Shown: in pieces, positions 7,472 to 14,375 of the stretch
Position numbering within the stretch: the stretch's first letter is position 1
Layout: each line of letters begins with the position of its first letter
Assembly: GCA_902464405.1 (NCBI GenBank)
Contig: CABQJD010000016.1
Coordinates: 1-20,926, forward strand
Source: an uncultured Actinomycetaceae bacterium
GTDB taxonomy: Bacteria > Actinomycetota > Actinomycetes > Actinomycetales > Actinomycetaceae
Direction of reading: 5' to 3'
Length of the DNA: 20,926 bases
Made by a program: the position numbers and the translations under genes
Notes under the pieces: generated by a model
Databases searched by the model: none
What the model saw: only the letters and a program-made list of their open reading frames with translations
Told to the model about the DNA's origin: nothing

Positions 7472-7969
7472 CTAGCTTCGTCGGCGCCCAGCCAGCCCCA
7501 GAAGTTCGTGGGCAAGACGGCGAGCGCGATGCTCTGAGGCAGTGACGACGAGCACAGTATCGTCACCAGCGATACAGCCATAGACGTCATCAAAAACAGC
7601 GCGATCAATCGAGGAAGCAAGCAGCGAAGCCGCTCCGGGAGGAGTACGCACCACCACCTGATTCAACACTGGCTGCACGGAAATAAGCACTTCTCCAGCC
7701 CAGCGCTCCAACTGAGCACGGGCACCTGCCGCAGATTCGGAGAGCTGCTCAAGGTCTGGAATACGGTACGCACGTATACCGTTTGCGCAATGCTCCTTAT
7801 ATGCATGCAGCTCTTCAAGGTCGCGGGAGAGAGTTGCTTGAGTGACGCTGATACCTTCTGCATTCAAAAGCTCCTGCAGCTGCCCTTGCGAAGAAATAAC
7901 TTCTGAGGCTATAAGATCGATAATGCGCGCTTGCCGTGCAGTTCGAGTCAATGGAATATCCGCTGCCAT
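7472..7969 (-). CDS. argR: Arginine repressor
   Basis: This is a hexameric arginine-sensing transcription factor that represses arginine biosynthesis genes. The N-terminal winged helix-turn-helix contains TARQARIIDLI followed by VTQATLSRDLEEL at about 42-54. The C-terminal domain has the arginine-binding GCIAGDDTVLVV segment, a variant of the usual GTIAGDDT. I chose the ATG at 7969 (165 residues). It has AGAAAGG as SD at the right distance and gives the usual MAADIPLTRTARQAR start. The frame is open up to 8023, but that start would sit on the putative operator sites and add residues not typical of ArgR. It is divergent from ahpC and upstream of argG. Confidence 0.95.
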   Translation of the reverse strand: MAADIPLTRTARQARIIDLIASEVISSQGQLQELLNAEGISVTQATLSRDLEELHAYKEHCANGIRAYRIPDLEQLSESAAGARAQLERWAGEVLISVQPVLNQVVVRTPPGAASLLASSIDRAVFDDVYGCIAGDDTVLVVTASEHRARRLAHELLGLAGRRRS

Positions 7970-7984
7970 AAGAGCCTTTCTTAA

Positions 7985-8036
7985 TGCATAATCACTGCAC
8001 TGCGCTAGTAGCAATGCAACCATGCATAACTATACA
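7985..8036. promoter_or_regulatory. Candidate ArgR operator (ARG boxes) upstream of argR
   Basis: TGCATAACTATACA at 8023-8036 matches the ARG-box pattern TGAATWWWWATTCA at most positions. TGCATAATCACTGCA at 7985-7999 is a looser, 15-bp copy, and a further TGCA half-site lies at 8015-8018. The cluster is just upstream of the argR SD, where autorepression would act. Recognition is by eye only. Confidence 0.4.
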
Positions 8037-8155
8037 CACTGCTATATTTTTTATCGATCTCATGCGTGCTAAATATTCGTGACGCTTCCCACCCTCTGAC
8101 TATAGCTCTCGAGATTCGCATTGCCGATTATATAGGTAACATTGCTAAGGAAGAT

Positions 8156-8170
8156 TGCACATATTGTGCA
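8156..8170. promoter_or_regulatory. Perfect palindrome in the ahpC leader
   Basis: TGCACA (8156-8161) and TGTGCA (8165-8170) flank a 3-bp centre and form a perfect inverted repeat about 10 nt upstream of the ahpC SD. This is the size and position of an operator for a dimeric regulator. The regulator is unknown. Confidence 0.4.
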
Positions 8171-8196
8171 TACATATATGAAGGAGGATGGGCACT

Positions 8197-8760
8197 ATGT
8201 CTCTTATCAATACTCAGGCACCACAATGGAGTGCGACAGCATATTTCAACAACGAGTTCGTTGAAGTATCCTCAAAGGACGTTGAAGGAAAATGGTATAT
8301 TCTCTTCTTCTACCCTGCTGATTTTACTTTCGTATGCCCTACCGAGCTTGAAGATATGGCAGAGCATTATGACGAATTCAAGGAACTCGGCGTTGAGATC
8401 TACTCTGTGAGCACAGATAAGCACTTCACGCATATGGCATGGCATGATTCTTCGCCGCGTATCGCAAAAATCCAGTTCCCGATGATTGGCGATCCTACCT
8501 GCGAAATTTCTGCTGCGTTCGAAGCGCTGCGCAAAGGTGAAGGCGCTGCAGATCGCACAACCGTGCTTGTGGATCCTGACGGCGTGATTCAGTACGTCGA
8601 AACTACTTCGGAAGGCGTTGGCCGTAATGCTGCAGAACTTGTGCGCAAAGTAAAAGCAGCAGCTTACGTGCGCGAAAATCCAGGGCAGGTATGCCCAGCT
8701 CACTGGGAGCAAGGAGATGAAACACTCAACCCTGGAATTAAACTCGTTGGCGTACTCTAA
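8197..8760 (+). CDS. ahpC: Alkyl hydroperoxide reductase AhpC (2-Cys peroxiredoxin)
   Basis: This cytoplasmic peroxidase reduces hydrogen peroxide and organic hydroperoxides. The 187-residue protein has the same length as E. coli AhpC and follows it closely from the MSLINT start. The peroxidatic cysteine is C47 in DFTFVCPTE, and the resolving cysteine lies in GQVCPAHW near 166. The Arg of the active site is in ADRTT. An extra Cys follows GDPT. I chose the ATG at 8197 because AAGGAGG lies 9 nt upstream; the earlier in-frame ATG at 8188 overlaps that SD. No ahpF or ahpD is adjacent, so the reductant must be encoded elsewhere. It is divergent from argR and ends at a strong terminator. A palindrome lies in its leader. 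Confidence 0.97.
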   Translation: MSLINTQAPQWSATAYFNNEFVEVSSKDVEGKWYILFFYPADFTFVCPTELEDMAEHYDEFKELGVEIYSVSTDKHFTHMAWHDSSPRIAKIQFPMIGDPTCEISAAFEALRKGEGAADRTTVLVDPDGVIQYVETTSEGVGRNAAELVRKVKAAAYVRENPGQVCPAHWEQGDETLNPGIKLVGVL

Positions 8761-8783
8761 ACACAACTCATAGCGCAATCAGC

Positions 8784-8835
8784 ATTGCTCTATCAAGATT
8801 GCTCTATCAAGATTGCTCTATCAAGATTGCTCTAT
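8784..8835 (+). repeat. 14-bp tandem repeat, 3.7 copies
   Basis: ATTGCTCTATCAAG is repeated exactly at 8784-8797, 8798-8811 and 8812-8825, followed by a partial fourth copy (ATTGCTCTAT) at 8826-8835. It lies between the ahpC stop and its terminator, so it is transcribed with ahpC. Confidence 0.9.
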
Positions 8836-8863
8836 GAGAGGTGAATAGGTCTATACACAATGC

Positions 8864-8902
8864 GAGTGCCTGCAGAAGAATCTTTCTGCAGGCACTCTTT
8901 CT
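8864..8902 (+). terminator. Strong intrinsic terminator of ahpC
   Basis: GAGTGCCTGCAGAA (8864-8877) pairs perfectly with TTCTGCAGGCACTC (8884-8897) around a 6-nt loop and is followed by TTTCTT. It is a textbook rho-independent terminator about 100 nt after the ahpC stop. Confidence 0.85.
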
Positions 8903-8912
8903 TATCTGGATT

Positions 8913-8954
8913 AGTATGAAGTATGAGGTACTAAGTATTAAGGACTAAGCACTA
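8913..8954 (+). repeat. Degenerate 7-bp tandem repeat, 6 copies
   Basis: Successive 7-mers from 8913 read AGTATGA, AGTATGA, GGTACTA, AGTATTA, AGGACTA and AGCACTA without gaps. The shared pattern is AGNANTA. Confidence 0.65.
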
Positions 8955-8964
8955 AATTCCTCTA

Positions 8965-9089
8965 TGTGCGATCTGTGAATCTATGCGATATGAGCAATCT
9001 ACGCGATCTGCATAATCTGCGAATCTGCGTGATATTCGAGATCCGCACGATCTGCGCAGTATTCGCTGTATTCGCGATATACGCAGATG
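8965..9089 (+). repeat. Degenerate 9-bp tandem repeat, about 14 copies
   Basis: Cutting from 8965 in steps of 9 gives TGTGCGATC, TGTGAATCT, ATGCGATAT, GAGCAATCT, ACGCGATCT, GCATAATCT, then one 8-mer, GCGTGATAT and so on to ACGCAGATG at 9081-9089. A loose consensus is GCGCGATCT. The phase is kept almost throughout, with one 1-nt deletion. Confidence 0.65.
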
Positions 9090-9142
9090 TAGCATACCTC
9101 TAGCAACACTCGCAATACTCCTAGCAGCACTCAAGCAAGCCC
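9090..9142 (+). repeat. Degenerate 11-bp tandem repeat, about 5 copies
   Basis: Units are TAGCATACCTC, TAGCAACACTC, a 10-mer GCAATACTCC, TAGCAGCACTC and AAGCAAGCCC. The unit differs from those on both sides. Confidence 0.5.
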
Positions 9143-9152
9143 AATGCCGCTT

Positions 9153-9195
9153 TGTGTAGCTGCCACGCTCTCGCCTAAAGCACAGCAGCTACACA
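9153..9195. terminator. Hairpin downstream of pheT, possible terminator
   Basis: TGTGTAGCTGC (9153-9163) pairs with GCAGCTACACA (9185-9195) in a perfect 11-bp stem with a 21-nt loop. No T-tract follows on the minus strand. It is the best candidate for the 3' end of the pheST transcript, which would then include the 17-bp array. Confidence 0.4.
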
Positions 9196-9200
9196 GATGC

Positions 9201-9336
9201 GAGACTATCCACTCAACGAAACTATCCGCGTAGCGAAACTGCCTGCTCAACGAAACTATCCGCGCAGCAAAACTAGCTATGCTGCGCGAATAGCTATGCT
9301 GCGAAACTAGCTATACAGCGAGACTATCCGCGCAGC
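9201..9336. repeat. 17-bp tandem repeat, 8 copies, overlapping the pheT stop
   Basis: Eight consecutive 17-mers start at 9201, 9218, 9235, 9252, 9269, 9286, 9303 and 9320 without a gap. The core is GAAACTATCCGCGCAGC, with substitutions (for example GAGACTATCCACTCAAC and GAAACTAGCTATACAGC). The last copy at 9320-9336 contains the pheT stop codon (9324-9326) and the last codons, so the array may have grown from the end of the gene. Confidence 0.85.
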
Positions 9337-11933
9337 TCAGCTCCAAAGAAATGCTTCACAGCTCCTACGATCTTCTTGCGCACACGCGCCGTCTCATCAG
9401 CAGTAAGCGTATGGTCACTTCGCAGCCGCAAAGCAAAAGCCAAACTCTTCTTACCTTGCGGAATCTGATCGCCTGTGTATACATCAAACAAACGCAGATC
9501 TTCTAGCAAATCCTTTGCCAAACGCTCGATTACTCGCGCAACCTCAGCTGCTGGGATATCAGCATCCAGCAAAAGAGCAATATCTTCTTTAGCTGGAGGG
9601 AAAGTATCCACAGGAACAACAGAAATAGGGGCATCACCGCGAGCTTCAAAAAGCAGATCGGCATTAAATTCAAACGCGATTGAACGCTTCGGTAAATCAA
9701 ACGCAGCGCACACATGAGGGGCGAGCTCCCCTGCATAGCCGATAAGCACACCGTCTGCCACAGAAATAGCAGCGCAGCGCCCTGGATGGAAAGGCGCATA
9801 TTCAGCATTCTGAGCACAAGCGGTTAAGCCAATCGATTCTGCAGCTCCTTTTACCGCTTCGATCGCATCGCGCCAATCCCACGTTACAGCTTCAAAGCCA
9901 GCACATGCAGGAGCGGCTGCAGGAACTGCCACACCAGCCACGTGATAAGGCTGGCTTGGAATCGCAGCCATCAGATCTGCAAGCTGAGAATCACTCGGGC
10001 GCATTCCCACATCTGGTGCCTTCGCAGGCTGGATAGAACATGGACGAGTGACGATGCTCGTCTCAAAAATTGCCACATTCGGATTTCCGCGTGCCACGTT
10101 GAGCTGCGCTGTAGCGAGGAGGGAATCCAAAATACTGGTACGCATAAATGGAGCTTCCTCCTGCAGCGGGTTCTTCAGACGAATCGCATTGCGGCGCTCA
10201 TCGTCACTATCAATCCCCTGCTTATCGAATGCACTGCTTCCCACAAATGGGTAGCTCAATACTTGCACCCACCCTTGCTCCGCTAATGCTCGCGCTAGCT
10301 CACGTTTACGGCGTTGAGTAACTGTAAGCCCCTTACCTGCTGGAGCGTACGGCACCACTGACGGAATCTCATCAAAGCCGACAAGGCGAGCGATTTCTTC
10401 AACAAAATAGGCGTTACCCGTAAGGTCTGGGCGCCACGTGGGAGGCGTGACGATAAGCGTCTGCGCATTCTCATCATCCGTTTCGCCTTCAGGAAGAGAA
10501 ACCTCACAGCCAATTGCTGTGAGCAAATCACGCTGACGCGAAACTGGCACATCCAGCCCCGTCAAGCGTTTTGTTTCAGCCGTAGAAAATTCGTAGCTTG
10601 TTGGCATCTGCACGGCGTTGAACTCGAAATTTTCTTCAGCAGCTGTGCCGCCGCCATATTCAACCAAGATATCAACGACTGCCTGCGCTGCCACTGGCGC
10701 AAGCATCGGATCAACTTCCCGTTCGAAACGTTTCGACGCTTCAGAGGGCAGGCGGTGACGACGAGCCATACGAGCCACAGATACAGAATCGAAATGTGCA
10801 GCTTCAATCAGCACATTGTGCGTCTCCTGCGTGATTTCGGTATCGAAACCGCCCATCGTGCCTGCGAGACCAATCACGCGAGCGCCATGCCCGCCGTGAG
10901 AATCCGTGATCAACAGATCTTCTGTATTCAGCTCGCGATCCACATCGTCGAGGGTAAGTAAACGCTCCCCTTCACGCGCGCGACGCACCACAATCGGCGC
11001 CTCAAGTTTATCGAGATCGTAGGCGTGAAGCGGTTGCCCTAAATCAAGCATCACATAGTTTGTGGCATCAACAGCGAGAGAAATCGGGCGCATACCTGCC
11101 GCAATCAAACGCTTTTGCATCCACGACGGCGACTGTGCATTCGGATTAACATCACGCACAATGCGAGTGACAAAACGATCGCAGCCTTGCCTGCCACGAA
11201 TTGGAGCGGAGTCTTCCACGAGCACAGGAAAACCCTTGCCGTTAATTGGCGCAAGCGGCACCCGAGCATTTTCTGCTAAACCACGATCAGTAAAATGGGC
11301 ACCTGTTGAATGCGAGAATTCACGCGCAACGCCACGCATAGAGAAACAGTATCCACGATCGGGCGTCACGTTAATTTCCAGCACGTCGCCGCCAAGACCG
11401 AGGTAATTCATCACGCTTTTGCCGATTTCCGGCACGCCAGCAGCGATACGCTCTTCTTCGCTATGTGCGAGCACGATAATGCCAGAATGATCCTCGCCGA
11501 TTCCTAGCTCTCTGGCTGAGCAAATCATGCCGTCAGAAATGTGCCCATAGGTTTTACGTACAGCAATCTCAAATCCCCCTGGGAGCACTGCGCCAGGAAG
11601 AGATACAACCACATAATCGCCAGCGTCAAAATTGTGGGCGCCGCAGATAATTCCGCGGCTGGCAAGCTCGCTCGGCTCTTTTCCAGTGCCTGGAGCATCA
11701 TTATGCTCTCCCACATCCACACGGCAGTAGTTGATTACTTTGCCGTTCGTCTGCTCTTTCGGCTCACGGCTGAGCACTTTGCCTACAACGAGCGGACCTT
11801 GGATATCTGACGAGTGAATTTCTTCTTCTTCTAAGCCCACGCGCACAAGATCTGCCGCAAGCTGCGATGCAGTTAAATCTTCTGGCACTTCTACGTGATC
11901 TGCTAGCCAATCAATAGGTACAAATGGCATCAT
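9324..11933 (-). CDS. pheT: Phenylalanine--tRNA ligase beta subunit
   Basis: This is the large subunit of the cytoplasmic alpha2-beta2 PheRS. The 869-residue protein shows the standard order: an N-terminal tRNA-binding OB-fold domain (about 40-165), the B3/B4 domain with the editing site (about 240-410), B5 (about 430-510), a catalytic-like core, and a C-terminal anticodon-binding FDX-ACB domain (about 775-869, with FPPAKEDIALLLD near its start). The ATG at 11933 overlaps the pheS stop by 4 nt (ATGA) and has AGGAAGGGG as SD within pheS, implying translational coupling. A second ATG follows immediately. The final codons are part of the 17-bp tandem array that extends downstream. Confidence 0.97.
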   Translation of the reverse strand: MMPFVPIDWLADHVEVPEDLTASQLAADLVRVGLEEEEIHSSDIQGPLVVGKVLSREPKEQTNGKVINYCRVDVGEHNDAPGTGKEPSELASRGIICGAHNFDAGDYVVVSLPGAVLPGGFEIAVRKTYGHISDGMICSARELGIGEDHSGIIVLAHSEEERIAAGVPEIGKSVMNYLGLGGDVLEINVTPDRGYCFSMRGVAREFSHSTGAHFTDRGLAENARVPLAPINGKGFPVLVEDSAPIRGRQGCDRFVTRIVRDVNPNAQSPSWMQKRLIAAGMRPISLAVDATNYVMLDLGQPLHAYDLDKLEAPIVVRRAREGERLLTLDDVDRELNTEDLLITDSHGGHGARVIGLAGTMGGFDTEITQETHNVLIEAAHFDSVSVARMARRHRLPSEASKRFEREVDPMLAPVAAQAVVDILVEYGGGTAAEENFEFNAVQMPTSYEFSTAETKRLTGLDVPVSRQRDLLTAIGCEVSLPEGETDDENAQTLIVTPPTWRPDLTGNAYFVEEIARLVGFDEIPSVVPYAPAGKGLTVTQRRKRELARALAEQGWVQVLSYPFVGSSAFDKQGIDSDDERRNAIRLKNPLQEEAPFMRTSILDSLLATAQLNVARGNPNVAIFETSIVTRPCSIQPAKAPDVGMRPSDSQLADLMAAIPSQPYHVAGVAVPAAAPACAGFEAVTWDWRDAIEAVKGAAESIGLTACAQNAEYAPFHPGRCAAISVADGVLIGYAGELAPHVCAAFDLPKRSIAFEFNADLLFEARGDAPISVVPVDTFPPAKEDIALLLDADIPAAEVARVIERLAKDLLEDLRLFDVYTGDQIPQGKKSLAFALRLRSDHTLTADETARVRKKIVGAVKHFFGAELRG

Positions 11934-13054
11934 GCACCCCTTCCTGTTGTGCCGAACTGGCTGCTGAAACGAACATCGCCCTCAACCATATCGCGCATAT
12001 CCGCAATCCCGTGGCGAAGCATAAGCGTGCGCTCAATGCCCATACCGAAAGCAAATCCGCTGTAAACGTTTGGGTCAATACCAGCGTTTCTCAGTACTTC
12101 GGGATTGACCATGCCACAGCCACCCCATTCAATCCAGCCTGCACCGCCTTTCTTCTGCGGGAACCAAAGATCCATTTCCGCACTCGGCTCTGTGAAAGGG
12201 AAATAGCTTGGGCGCAACCGAGTTTTTGCTTCAGGGCCAAACATTGCTTTCGCAAAATGATCGAGCGTACCTTTGAGATGCTCCATTGTGAGGTGTTTAT
12301 CGACCGCCAAGCCCTCCACTTGATGGAAGACTGGAGTATGTGTGCTATCGAGAGCATCGGTTCGATACACCTTGCCAGGGCACGCAATATAGACGGGCAC
12401 TCCCCTAGCTAAGAGTGTGCGGCTTTGCACAGGAGAGGTATGCGTGCGCAAAATAAGACCTTCAGTAGGCGTGACGCCGCTGCTACCTTCACTATCTGAA
12501 ACGTCGCTTTTATCTGCTGCAGCTCCTTGCGAACCAACTCTCTCGTATCCAGCAACGTAGAATGTATCTTGCATCTGCCGAGCTGGATGATCTGGACCAA
12601 AATTCAGAGCATCGAAGTTGAACCATTCGTGTTCCAGCTCTGGGCCTTCAGCAATATCCCATCCCATGCCCACGAAAAAATCGCTGACGTCTTCCATAAG
12701 AACAGTGAGAGGATGACGCGCACCACGCGGGCTGCGTTTAGTTGGCACAGTCACATCCACACGTTCTTCTGCAAGCATTGCGGCTTGTACAGCCGCATCG
12801 ATCCGTTCTTGAGCTTCAGCCAAAACAGCTTGGATAGCTTTGCGCGCAGCTCCCATGAGTTTTCCAGCTGTGGGTTTATCTGCTTTATCGAGCGTTTTAA
12901 TCAGCGCATTCGCGTGCGTAATCGGGGCGTTATCTCCGCTGTGCGCTAAACGTGCTGCTTTTAATTCATCGGACGTGACGGCAGCGGCAAAAGCTGCTTT
13001 AGCTCGCTCAACTGCCTGCGCGATTCCTACTTCATCAAGTGGGCTAAGATCCAT
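11930..13054 (-). CDS. pheS: Phenylalanine--tRNA ligase alpha subunit
   Basis: This catalytic class II subunit of PheRS charges tRNA-Phe in complex with PheT. From the ATG at 13054 it has 374 residues: an N-terminal coiled coil (about 1-95), motif 1 around HPLTVLMEDV at 114-123, motif 2 in LRTHTSPVQ at 202-210, and motif 3 with the GIER element near the C-terminus. GGAAAGGG just upstream supports 13054; the GTG at 13093 has no such site. Between the MQDTFYV strand and motif 2 there is a polar stretch of about 25-30 residues rich in Ser, Asp, Gly and Ala (about 170-198). This is longer than the usual short loop there. It is first in a two-gene operon with pheT. Confidence 0.96.
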   Translation of the reverse strand: MDLSPLDEVGIAQAVERAKAAFAAAVTSDELKAARLAHSGDNAPITHANALIKTLDKADKPTAGKLMGAARKAIQAVLAEAQERIDAAVQAAMLAEERVDVTVPTKRSPRGARHPLTVLMEDVSDFFVGMGWDIAEGPELEHEWFNFDALNFGPDHPARQMQDTFYVAGYERVGSQGAAADKSDVSDSEGSSGVTPTEGLILRTHTSPVQSRTLLARGVPVYIACPGKVYRTDALDSTHTPVFHQVEGLAVDKHLTMEHLKGTLDHFAKAMFGPEAKTRLRPSYFPFTEPSAEMDLWFPQKKGGAGWIEWGGCGMVNPEVLRNAGIDPNVYSGFAFGMGIERTLMLRHGIADMRDMVEGDVRFSSQFGTTGRGA

Positions 13055-13120
13055 GATTCCCTTTCCAGTTTGATATGCCTTAAGTTTAGTCACTCCATGC
13101 CCGCCACGCGAAGTTAGCTC

Positions 13121-13149
13121 ACACTAGAGATCCACACTCATTGAAGCAA
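13121..13149 (-). promoter_or_regulatory. Putative pheST promoter TTGCTT-N17-TAGTGT
   Basis: On the minus strand TTGCTT (13149-13144) and TAGTGT (13126-13121) are separated by 17 nt, placing the start near 13114, about 60 nt before pheS. It lies back-to-back with the galK -10 box. Confidence 0.3.
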
Positions 13150-13154
13150 TTCAG

Positions 13155-13160
13155 TACAAT
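13155..13160 (+). promoter_or_regulatory. Leaderless -10 box of galK
   Basis: TACAAT at 13155-13160 ends 6 nt before the galK ATG, and no SD can be found upstream. The transcript is therefore likely to begin at the start codon. No good -35 box is seen at 13132-13137. Confidence 0.5.
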
Positions 13161-13166
13161 ACGAAT

Positions 13167-14375
13167 ATGACTAGCTTATGCAAGGCGCTCAGCGCACATG
13201 AAGGTATCGAACTCGCAACGTCGTTGTTTGTGAAAACTTTTGGATATAAACCTAGCGGCGTATGGGCAGCTCCTGGGCGCGTGAACCTCATTGGCGAGCA
13301 TGTGGATTACAACGGAGGATTGTGCCTGCCTATGGCTCTTCCGCACCGAGCATATAACGCAATGGCTCTGCGCAAGGATCGTATTGTGCGTTTAATTCCT
13401 TCTGCTGGGGGCGATCCGCTCTGGGAAGGGACCCTTGATGATATTTACCCTGGGGCCGATATTCCGAAATGGGTGAAATACGCAGCAGGCCCTGTATGGG
13501 CACTGCGGCAGACGTCAGAATTTTTCGAAAAAATCACAACAGGTTTTGATGCCACTATTGCCTCTTGCGTGCCTCTTGGAGGCGGACTTTCCAGCTCTGC
13601 TGCTATGGAATGCTGCGTGGCATTGGGAGCAGATGCTCTCTATGGTTTAGGTCTTGAGCAATCGCAGCAAGGGCGTTCTATTCTGGCGCATGCAGGTATG
13701 CTAGCTGAAAATAAAGTCGCTGGAGCAGCAACGGGTGGGCTGGATCAGTCTGCTTCTATGCACGCTGCAGCTGCTCATGCTCTTATGCTCGATTGCTTGC
13801 ATGGCACTTTCGAGCAGATTCCTTTCGATCTGGAATCGCAGGGGTTGCGCCTGCTGGTGATTGATACGATGGCTCATCACACTCTCAACGATGGTCAGTA
13901 TGAACAGCGCCGCACTGTGTGTGAAACTGTGGCTGAGCGTGAAAACGTGAACACATTGCGCGAGCTTCCTGATACCTCGGCAACACTCGCACGCCTATCT
14001 GATCTGGAAGAATATAAACGCGTAAAACACGTCGTCACCGAAATTCAACGCGTTCGTGACGCCGCCGCGGCTCTTCGAGCAGGCGATTACGAGACTCTCG
14101 GAGCACTTTTCTATGCTTCTCACGCATCTTTGCGTGACGATTACGAGGTGAGCGCACCTGAGCTTGACGTAGCGGTTGATACTGCTCGCGAATGCGGCGC
14201 TCTCGGCGCACGCATGACTGGCGGCGGATTTGGCGGATCAGCAATTGCGCTTGTGCGCAGCGAAGATATTCCAACCGTGTGCGAAGCAATTACAGCAGCT
14301 TTTGAAGCTCGCGGCTGGATTCTTCCTCGTTTCCTCGATGCTTATGCTGCTCAGGGAGCTGAACGTGTGGCTTAA
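13167..14375 (+). CDS. galK: Galactokinase
   Basis: This enzyme phosphorylates alpha-D-galactose to galactose 1-phosphate with ATP, entering the Leloir pathway in the cytoplasm. The 402-residue GHMP kinase has the galactokinase signature GRVNLIGEHVDYNGG at 37-51, the ATP-binding PLGGGLSSSAAM at 136-147, GGLDQSA at 190-196 with the probable catalytic base D193, and the C-terminal MTGGGFGGSAIAL motif. Length is normal. The ATG at 13167 follows a TACAAT box by 6 nt and lacks an SD, so translation is probably leaderless. galT and galE are not in the window. The MglBAC-type transporter 1.1 kb downstream on the same strand makes a galactose uptake-and-phosphorylation pair likely, although a repeat array and a rhodanese gene lie between. 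Confidence 0.96.
   Translation: MTSLCKALSAHEGIELATSLFVKTFGYKPSGVWAAPGRVNLIGEHVDYNGGLCLPMALPHRAYNAMALRKDRIVRLIPSAGGDPLWEGTLDDIYPGADIPKWVKYAAGPVWALRQTSEFFEKITTGFDATIASCVPLGGGLSSSAAMECCVALGADALYGLGLEQSQQGRSILAHAGMLAENKVAGAATGGLDQSASMHAAAAHALMLDCLHGTFEQIPFDLESQGLRLLVIDTMAHHTLNDGQYEQRRTVCETVAERENVNTLRELPDTSATLARLSDLEEYKRVKHVVTEIQRVRDAAAALRAGDYETLGALFYASHASLRDDYEVSAPELDVAVDTARECGALGARMTGGGFGGSAIALVRSEDIPTVCEAITAAFEARGWILPRFLDAYAAQGAERVA

Larger units (their letters stand above)
8761..9323. other. Repeat-filled gap between ahpC and pheT
   Basis: There is no gene in these 563 bp. From left to right it holds a 14-bp tandem array, the ahpC terminator, a 7-bp array, a degenerate 9-bp array, an 11-bp array, a hairpin and a 17-bp array that runs into pheT. 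Almost all of it is repeat or hairpin. Confidence 0.8.

Noticed and set aside
7970..8023. Longer argR starting at 8023
   Set aside because: Extra residues are not ArgR-like, and the SD plus family pattern favour the ATG at 7969.
8272..8778. 168-codon minus-strand frame opposite ahpC
   Set aside because: Antisense shadow of a strongly recognised peroxiredoxin.
8784..9336. CRISPR array
   Set aside because: Units are directly tandem or degenerate, with no unique spacers of constant length and no cas genes.
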